Assembly: GCA_965249175.1 (NCBI GenBank)
Contig: OZ252227.1
Coordinates: forward strand, 2,170,001 to 2,234,000
Direction: 5' to 3'
DNA: 64,000 nt
Origin: CAZYFH01 sp965249175
Lineage (GTDB): Bacteria > Acidobacteriota > Vicinamibacteria > Vicinamibacterales > UBA8438
The translations under genes and the position numbers were made by a program. Positions 58,698 to 64,000 of the stretch are shown in pieces (within the stretch, counting starts at the first letter, position 1; each line of letters opens with the position of its first letter). The notes under the pieces were generated by a model that saw nothing but the letters and a program-made list of their open reading frames with translations, had not been told where the DNA came from and did not search any database.

Positions 58698-59291
58698 ATG
58701 AAGCGATCGACGATCACGCTACACGTCGTCTCGAGTCTCGATGGCTTCATCGCCACGCATGACAACAGTGTTTCATGGCTCGAGGGTCACGGAGACGTCT
58801 ATGAAAAAGGGGTCACCGACGAGAGTGCCGAAGAGTTCCTTGCAGCCATCGACTGCTACGTGCTGGGTTCTCGGACGTATGAAACCGCGCTCGAGCTCGG
58901 ATGGCCTTATGGCGACACCCCGACGGTCGTGACGACACACAGGGAGCTGACATCCACGAGGAAGAGCGTGGAGTTCTATTCAGGTGATTTGAAGACGTTG
59001 GTTGATGAGAGGCTTGCGCCTCGGTTTCGCAACATCTGGCTCGTCGGAGGCGCCATGTTGTGTCAGGACTTTCTGAGGCTCGGCCTCGTGGATGAGATCA
59101 GATTGTCGATTGCGCCGATTCTGCTGGGGGACGGGCTGTCTTTGTTCGGCAGTGCCGGTTCCGAACTGAGGTGGCAGCTGAAGGATGTCGTCCCCTACAA
59201 GACCGGCTTTGTCGAGCTGTGTTACGAGCGCAAGATCCGGGCGGCAGACTCGGCAGAAGCGGCCGAAGAGACCTCAGAGACCGCGGGCTGA
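58698..59291 (+). CDS. dihydrofolate-reductase-like (RibD C-terminal) reductase
   Basis: The product has 197 residues: ITLHVVSSLDGFIATHDNSVSWL (family start), YVLGSRTYETALELGWPYGDTPTVVTTHREL, then FRNIWLVGGAMLCQDFLRLGLVDEIRLSIAPILLGDGLSLF. This is the DHFR-like/RibD_C group (YyaP-like) of NADPH reductases, substrate usually unknown. It ends in an Ala/Glu-rich tail like trxB. It follows trxB after 19 bases. Confidence 0.85.
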   Translation: MKRSTITLHVVSSLDGFIATHDNSVSWLEGHGDVYEKGVTDESAEEFLAAIDCYVLGSRTYETALELGWPYGDTPTVVTTHRELTSTRKSVEFYSGDLKTLVDERLAPRFRNIWLVGGAMLCQDFLRLGLVDEIRLSIAPILLGDGLSLFGSAGSELRWQLKDVVPYKTGFVELCYERKIRAADSAEAAEETSETAG

Positions 59292-59307
59292 CGGAACGAA
59301 CCTGCTC

Positions 59308-59573
59308 CGACGTCGTGGCCGCTGACATCGCTCCGACAGCCGGTGTCGGCCTGCCTGCAAACCGCGCCTTCGCTCGCCCTACCTCGTCCACCGGCGATCA
59401 ATGGGTCTCTAGCGGCGACGGGTGCGGCTGCCTTGGTGGGTCACGGGTCTTGCGGAGGCCACGGATCTCAGAGACCGGGATCGCCGGTCGAGGCGCTACG
59501 GAGCGGTTTGCGGAAACCGCCAAGCGGCAGGCCACCGACGGCTGTCGGAGCGATATCCGCGTCCACGACGTCG
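59308..59573. repeat. long imperfect inverted repeat (two copies of a ~105-base element)
   Basis: The arm 59308-59417 matches the reverse complement of 59470-59573. Shared blocks include CGACGTCGTGG, ATCGCTCCGACAGCC, GGCCTGCC, GCAAACCGC, CCGGCGATC and GGTCTCT in the same order, with about 50 unpaired bases between. The first 48 bases agree at about 85%. As RNA it could form a long hairpin. It fills the gap between the reductase gene and the convergent kinase gene, where it could act as a terminator, but its length and two-copy nature suggest an interspersed repeat. No open frame here is convincing. Confidence 0.7.
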
Positions 59574-59607
59574 ACGCACCGCCCGTGTCCTGACGATCTG
59601 CTTGGAC

Positions 59608-62600
59608 CTAGATCGCGGCCAACGCACGCTCAGCCATTTCCAGGTGCTTCGGCATCCCGATCGTCCGATATTGATTCATCGCCTCGTCGAGCAGCGTTCG
59701 TGCCTTGTCGCGATCGCCGTCCTGGTTGCGGTCGAGGAGCATCTGCGCGTACCAACGGCGGACCTCGGGCTGGGCGATCTTGTGCGGGAGGTCGTGGGCC
59801 TGCTGCAGGGCTGTTTCGTAGTGCTCCTGCGCGGCGTCCCAGTGTTGGCCGCAGGCGGCGGCGATGCCGGCGACCATCTGCCAGAGGCGGAGCTGCCAAC
59901 TGATGACGACGCCCTTCTTGATCCCCTTGGTGACGAGTCGGTAGAGGCCCGCCGCGTCCCCGTGCTGACCGAGTAACGCAAGGCCCTCAACGACGTTTAC
60001 CAGCTGGTCCCAAACATCCCAAGGATTCTCGTCGGCCATCTGTAAAAGCCGCGAGCCCTCGCCGCGTAGACGGACGACCACATCCTCGCCGGCGTGGGCG
60101 CGCGCGAGGAGCGCCGAAGAAGGAAAGATGGTCGCAGCCCAGGTCCGTTCGGGTCCGAAGCGAACGGCCGTCGTGAACGCCAACTCCGCCGCTGCCCAAT
60201 CGCCGCTGTAGAAGTGCGCGAGGCCCAGTGTCATGTCGGAAAAGCCCGCCAAGCGATGTCACGGGATGCCGCATACTCGACGACCCGGCGGGCAACCTCG
60301 GTGGATGTGGCGAGGTTGTCGGTTGTTACCAGGTGGTGGAAGGCCAGGCCCAGCCGGGTACACCAGTGAGCGTTCACGTGCCCGACGCGGTCCGATAGCG
60401 TCTCCAGCTCTTTCCCGAGTTCCAAGGTTTCGCGGAGGCGTCCGCTCATCACCGCGGACATCACCATCTGGAAGTAGACGTCGCAGACGGCGTATAACTC
60501 ACCGCGCTCTCTCCGCAGCCCGGCGGCACGCCTTCCGACCTCGATTGCGTGCGTCGGTTGCATGTAGTGGTAGTGCAGGAGCTCCCGCGCTTGAAGCAAT
60601 TCGGCCGTGACTGCGGGCTGCTCGATCGTTGCGGGGATTCTCTCCGCCTTCTCGAGCGGGTCGCGCGAGACCTCATAGTCGTCGCCGGCAACAGCGCAAA
60701 GCGCGACTAGCGCGGCAAGAAGTCGGCACCGCGCCTCCACGTCGTTATCCCTGAGCGCGGCGAGGCCCCGACGTGCAAGCGCCTTGCCTTCCTCGGACCG
60801 AGTGAGCCAAGCCAGCACCCAAGCGGCGTCGAACGCGGTTCGGGCGATTCCCTTGCGATCACCGATCTCTTCGTAGACATCAAGCACAACTCGCCATTCC
60901 TCGACCGCCTCATCGGTCCGGCCAAGGCTACGTAGCGCCCGCCCCCGTTGGTATCGGAGGTCTGCGATCTGTTGCTTGTCACTCCCCTCCGGGACCGACA
61001 GCGCATGCTGGAATTGCCGCAGTCCTTCGTCGAAGGCGCCGGCCTCCAACGCCTGGTTGCCGGCGATCGTCAGGAACCGCACGGTTTTCGCCGGATCGGC
61101 AGCGGTGCCCGCCTGAAACAGATGATGTCCAATGTCAGCGGCCCGAAGGCGCGCGGCAGTACCGCCGACTCGTTCCAGCGCGTCCGCTACTCGCAAGTGG
61201 GCACGTTGTCGACGGACGAGCGAGAGGCCGCTCTCGAGCGTCTGCCGAATTAGTCCGTGCGCGAACTCCCACCGCGCCTCCCGGCTCGACGAGGCGGTCT
61301 GAATCAACTTCGCGGCTTCCGCCTCTTCCAGGGCGCCCAGGAGCGCATCACCCTCCGCGTCACCCAACGACTCCAGGAGTGGGAGGTTGAAGCTGCGGCC
61401 GACGATCGCCGCAGTCGTCAGCACCTGGCGGGCTTCCGGACTCAGTCGCTCGACACGCTGGCCGATAACGAGGCGGATGCCTTCTGGGACGTCGAGATCC
61501 TCGACGCGAGGTCCGAGCGCCAGTGTCCGTCGTCGTCAAACAGCCGTCCTTCTTCCGACAGGTGCTGGAACACCTCTTCGACGAAGAACGGGTTCCCCTC
61601 GGTTTCAGCGTAGACGGCCGCGATCAGGTCGGCGGGCGGTGCCTCGCCACTCAACGCCTGCAACATCTCGCCGACACGTGTTTTGGGCAGACGCGAAAGG
61701 GCATCTTGTGTGCGAGCCGCTGCCTGGTGAACGTACCGAGCACCTTGGCAAACGGCCGGGCCACCTCGAGGTCGACGTCTCGGTACGTCCCTACGAGGAG
61801 CAACGGGATCTCGGAGGCATGTTGGGCGATGTGCTGGAGCAGCAGCAGCGTCGAATCGTCGGCCCAGTGAAGGTCATCGAGCAGCACCACCTGCGGCGTC
61901 ACTTGGGTCCCGCGTTTGATGAAGTCAAGGAAGCTATTGAATAGATACCGGCGCTGTTGCTCCGGTGGCAGTTCGATCGGGGCCGGGGTGTCCGGGAACG
62001 TGCGGCGCAGTTCGGGAACGAGCTTCGCGACCTCAGGCGCGGCGTCCCCCAGCGCCTCTCTGAACGCCGCTTTTGGCACGATGGTCGCGAGGCGTTCCAC
62101 GATCTCGACCCACGGAATGAAAGGCGGCGTGCCTTCCGTTTCGTAGCGCCGACCTGTCAATGCCAAACAGCCACGACTGCGTGCTTCGAGCATCACCTCC
62201 TCGGCAAGCCGTGTCTTTCCCACGCCCGGCTCTCCGCCAAGGAGCAGGACGCTCCCTTGCCCCGCCACCGCCCCTTCCAGCAGCCGCCGTGCCTCCGCGC
62301 GTTCCGACTCCCGTCCGACGAACGGCGTGCGTCCATCGTTGGCCGTCGGAGTGGCATCGGCCGGCTGTGGCGCCGGCGTCAATCCCGACGCATCCCGGAG
62401 CAACTGACCCAAGTCGGTCCGCACATCCTCGAACGACTGGTACCGCTGGTGCGGCTCCTTCGCGAGCAGTCGGTCGAGGGTGACCCGCGCAGACTCAGGC
62501 GCATCCGTCGCGTACTGGTTTATGGGCGCCGGCGTTTCCTTCAAGATGGCCGCCATGGTGCCGCTGGGACTTGCCCGCGTGAACGGATGCACACCGGCCA

Positions 62601-63224
62601 GAAGCTCGTAGAGCAAGATGCCGAACGTGAAGATGTCTGACCGTTCGTCGACGTGACCGCCGAGGAGCTGCTCGGGTGCCATGTAGCCAGGCGTGCCGAC
62701 TCGCACACCTGGATCAGTGAGCGACCCGGTTGACTGCTCGTCGGAAGGAGTCTCCACTCGGACCTGCTTCGCGAGGCCGAAATCCATGACCTTGACGTGG
62801 CCTGCGTCGTGAGCATCACGTTCGACGGCTTCAGATCGCGATGGACAACACGCTGCTGGTGGGCTTCGTCGAGCGCCTCCGCGACTTCGCTAGCAATCTC
62901 CAGCGCCTCCTTGGGTGACAGCGGCGCTCGTCGCAGCCGGGCCTGGAGCGTCTCGCCCGTGACGTGTTCCATGACGATGCCGGTGCGTCCGTCGACCTCA
63001 GCGAGCTCGTGGATCTTGCAGACGTAGGGATGGTCGAGGGTGGCGGCAGATCGCGCCTCGCGATACAGCCGTTCCCGCGCCGTCTCGTCAGCTTCCAGGG
63101 CGTCGGTGAGGAACTTGATCGCGACCTTGCGGCCGAGTTGGGTGTCGTCGGCGAGAAAGACTTCTCCCATCCCGCCCTTGCCGAGGCTCTCGCCGATGCG
63201 GTAGCGAGGAGACGGGGTCGTTAC
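59608..63224 (-). pseudogene. Ser/Thr kinase - AAA ATPase - TPR regulator with four frame breaks
   Basis: Joined across frames the protein has about 1200 residues. Kinase: GESLGKGGMGEVFLADD, VAIKFL, HRDLKPSNVML, MDFGLAKQV, YMAPEQLLGG. AAA/NACHT-like ATPase: GRESERAEARRLLEG, LGGEPGVGKTRLAEEV (Walker A), VVLLDDLHWAD (Walker B). Then a long TPR region to ALAAI at 59608. Frame breaks lie near 62802, 61700, 61520 and 60241, mostly at short homopolymers. The kinase frame's expected first codon is GTA (63224-63222), not ATG/GTG. Such PknK-like proteins link a kinase to a signal-sensing ATPase. It may be dead or wrongly assembled. Confidence 0.75.
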
Positions 63225-64000
63225 AGGTCCTTCAACGCGTCCTTGGCCATCTCGACATGTCGGGGCATCCCGATCTGTTCGTACATCGCGAGCGCCTCGC
63301 CGAGCAGCGTCCGGGCCTTGTCGAGATCGCCTGCTTGGTTGCGGTCGTGGAGCATCTTTGTGTACCAGCGGCGTGCCTCGGGCGCGCCAATTTTGTGTGG
63401 GAGCGTCTCGGCCTGACGCAACGCGGTCTCGAAATGGTGCTGCGAAGCGTCCCATATCTTCGCGGAAGCAGCGGCGACACCCGCCACGGTCTGCCACAGG
63501 TCGCATCTCTGGCTCAGCACCAGTCCGTTGTCGATCCCTTTCAGGATGAGCGCATGCAGTGGCGCCGCGTCGTGGGGCAGGTCCAGGGTTGCCAGTCCGC
63601 GGACCACGACCTGCAGCAAGTCCCACCGGCCATTGGTTAACTCGCTTCCCGCCCTCGAAAGCTCGTCCCGATGCCGCATTAGCTGCTGCGCGGCCGCAGC
63701 GTCTCCCGTTAGCACATGGAGGTCCAACAGACATGAGGACATCGTGCAGGTCATAAATCCGACTCGCGGCTCGAGCTCGACCGCCTCCCGGAGCGCCGCC
63801 TCAGCTTCCGCCCACTCACCGCGCCACACCCGGGCGAGGCCCAGATCCCGGAGAGTAAACGCTCGATACGGGAAATCGGTCTGTCGGCCCAGCTCAGTGA
63901 GTTCCGTCGCCCTCTGTTCGAACACCTTGAGATCGGCGGTACGCACCGCCTCAGCCAAGGAAGGAAAGCTGCGCCCAAAGATCCTCGCGCCCAGGTGCCC
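63221..64000 (-). CDS. TPR C-terminus of a second kinase-ATPase-TPR protein (partial)
   Basis: The frame is open to the window edge; about 260 residues are seen. They are TPR-like helices (AEAEAALREAVELEPRVGF, DAAAAQQLMRHRDELSRAG) and end in WYTKMLHDRNQAGDLDKARTLLGEAL, EQIGMPRHVEMAKDALKDL. This end aligns with that of the neighbouring pseudogene (WYAQMLLDRNQDGDRDKARTLLDEAM, RTIGMPKHLEMAERALAAI), so the two genes are tandem paralogs. Its TAA overlaps the damaged start of the next gene (GTAA; GTGA would be the normal overlap). The 5' part lies outside. Confidence 0.75.
   Translation of the reverse strand, partial: GHLGARIFGRSFPSLAEAVRTADLKVFEQRATELTELGRQTDFPYRAFTLRDLGLARVWRGEWAEAEAALREAVELEPRVGFMTCTMSSCLLDLHVLTGDAAAAQQLMRHRDELSRAGSELTNGRWDLLQVVVRGLATLDLPHDAAPLHALILKGIDNGLVLSQRCDLWQTVAGVAAASAKIWDASQHHFETALRQAETLPHKIGAPEARRWYTKMLHDRNQAGDLDKARTLLGEALAMYEQIGMPRHVEMAKDALKDL

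Overview
The window reads as GC-rich bacterial chromosome, most likely from an Acidobacteriota member close to Vicinamibacteria. This is an inference from gene content: many Ser/Thr kinases with TolB/WD40-like tails, several secreted PQQ-type propeller proteins, a cytochrome c/copper monooxygenase-like protein, TAT-exported flavoproteins and many multi-copy secreted families. No rRNA operon or CRISPR array was seen.

Region 1 (1-9974) is a mobile element. A leftward block of overlapping genes runs from an XRE repressor through an HTH/AlpA-like protein, a coiled-coil protein, a primase-helicase-type ATPase, a small docking-like protein, a fused HNH/D5-primase relic, a zinc-ribbon protein, a P27-type small terminase and phage-type hypotheticals to a small membrane protein. 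A divergent DNA-binding protein and a HETIH metalloprotease-like gene face the other way. The second is broken by an IS256-family element. The element ends at a tRNA-Lys(UUU) gene that keeps only its 5' half. Regulators, primase and TerS are present, but no large terminase, capsid or integrase is seen, which recalls a phage satellite; a prophage continuing beyond the left edge is not excluded.

Region 2 (10-18 kb) is a gene graveyard: a truncated secretin-like lipoprotein, four kinase/WD40 genes in different states of collapse (one carrying a second IS256-type element), an intact DUF922-like protease and an isolated rpsR.

Region 3 (18-47 kb) is a mosaic of mostly secreted proteins: methyltransferase, TRAM-like protein, spermidine-dehydrogenase-like and sarcosine-oxidase-like flavoproteins, a YtcJ-type amidohydrolase, a heme-binding terpene-cyclase-fold protein, a cytochrome/monooxygenase, PQQ propellers, a class C beta-lactamase-like hydrolase, an MBL-fold hydrolase and an NTF2-like protein. 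Between them lie an intact kinase fused to DUF1707/LiaF-like domains, a membrane-anchored pentapeptide-repeat protein, and three short relics of kinase 5' ends, each shortly upstream of a gene for a secreted protein.

Region 4 (47.6-59.3 kb) is stable core chromosome: arginase, hemE-hemY, a response regulator, a PDDEXK-like protein with a histone-H1-like tail, an M20 peptidase, a D,D-carboxypeptidase, glgA, trxB and a DHFR-like reductase.

Region 5 (59.3-64 kb) holds a large imperfect inverted repeat and two tandem kinase-AAA ATPase-TPR regulator genes on the minus strand. One has four frame breaks and a damaged start codon; the other runs off the window. Single-base frame breaks are frequent in multi-copy families and nearly absent from region 4, so either real decay or unpolished long-read assembly of repeats must be considered.
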